A DNA stretch of 64,000 nt. It comes from Nitrospira sp. Its GTDB lineage: Bacteria > Nitrospirota > Nitrospiria > Nitrospirales > Nitrospiraceae. The stretch spans positions 1,623,001 through 1,687,000 of the forward strand of contig CP126122.1 in the NCBI GenBank assembly GCA_030123565.1, read 5' to 3'. The notes under the pieces were generated by a model that was not told the origin of the DNA, made no database searches, and was given only the letters and a program-made list of their open reading frames with translations. The translations under genes and the position numbers were made by a program. Below, piece after piece: positions 63,990-64,000 of the stretch. Position 1 is the first letter of the stretch. Each line of letters begins with the position of its first letter.

Positions 63990-64000
63990 TGCGATTTCCT

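Noticed and set aside
1-64000. tRNA, rRNA, CRISPR array, intact IS element or prophage genes
   Set aside because: None could be found by reading gaps on both strands; no regularly spaced direct repeats and no transposase or integrase motif.

Overview
The window is high-GC, densely coded bacterial DNA with mostly short intergenic gaps, many 1-14 base gene overlaps, and frequent GTG/TTG starts. Gene content and style fit a Nitrospira-like member of Nitrospirota. This is an inference from the mix of genes (adrenodoxin-type ferredoxin reductase, MutL-family/DUF6754 operon, FecI/FecR/TonB locus) and from a family of ~120-200 bp palindromic repeats; no rRNA or other phylogenetic marker was checked. 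No rRNA, tRNA or CRISPR array was seen.

Layout. 1-10.3 kb: the 3' part of a malic enzyme, an antiporter-like membrane protein, a J-domain protein, RNase D, small proteins, citrate synthase, a 29-residue membrane microprotein, Hsp20 with a clear terminator, and class II fumarase. 10.3-16.6 kb: an adrenodoxin-type ferredoxin-NADP reductase, NAD kinase (minus), ClpC behind a near-consensus sigma70 promoter, and TsaD. 16.6-23 kb: a tight housekeeping run hflX-nth-yicC-gmk-rpoZ-coaBC-TPR. 23.3-28.8 kb: aroQ-efp-accB-accC-thiE (plus) facing an SDR-bioD pair (minus); biotin synthesis lies next to the biotin-dependent carboxylase subunits. 28.9-32.7 kb: a secreted protein and the bifunctional proline catabolic enzyme PutA. 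32.8-38.7 kb (minus): a cell-surface signalling and uptake locus, fecI-fecR-TonB receptor with STN domain-DUF4198-PepSY. 39-42.6 kb: desaturase, Mrp-type Fe-S carrier ATPase, Rieske protein and small unknowns.

42.6-49.8 kb is an uncharacterised seven-gene operon behind a near-perfect sigma70 promoter. It encodes a MutL-family actin-fold ATPase, a soluble barrel-sandwich/KOW-like protein, an FN3-TM-DUF6754 protein and three further integral membrane proteins. It looks like a membrane complex of unknown function and is the first main candidate for something undescribed. A MEMO1-family protein, an array of palindromic repeats, a lipoprotein, an SGNH-like hydrolase, a cyclophilin and a secreted protein of five 12-residue Asn-Pro repeats follow.

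54.5-64 kb is an accessory or defence region. A complete type I restriction-modification locus (hsdM-hsdS-hsdR) carries a HipA-like kinase gene and a HIRAN-like gene between hsdS and hsdR, all in one translationally coupled run. It is followed by a putative PBECR-type nuclease/DUF2283 pair and a MazEF-type pair (minus). Two decayed C-terminal remnants of MFS transporters sit at the joints. The kinase-HIRAN insertion is the second main candidate.
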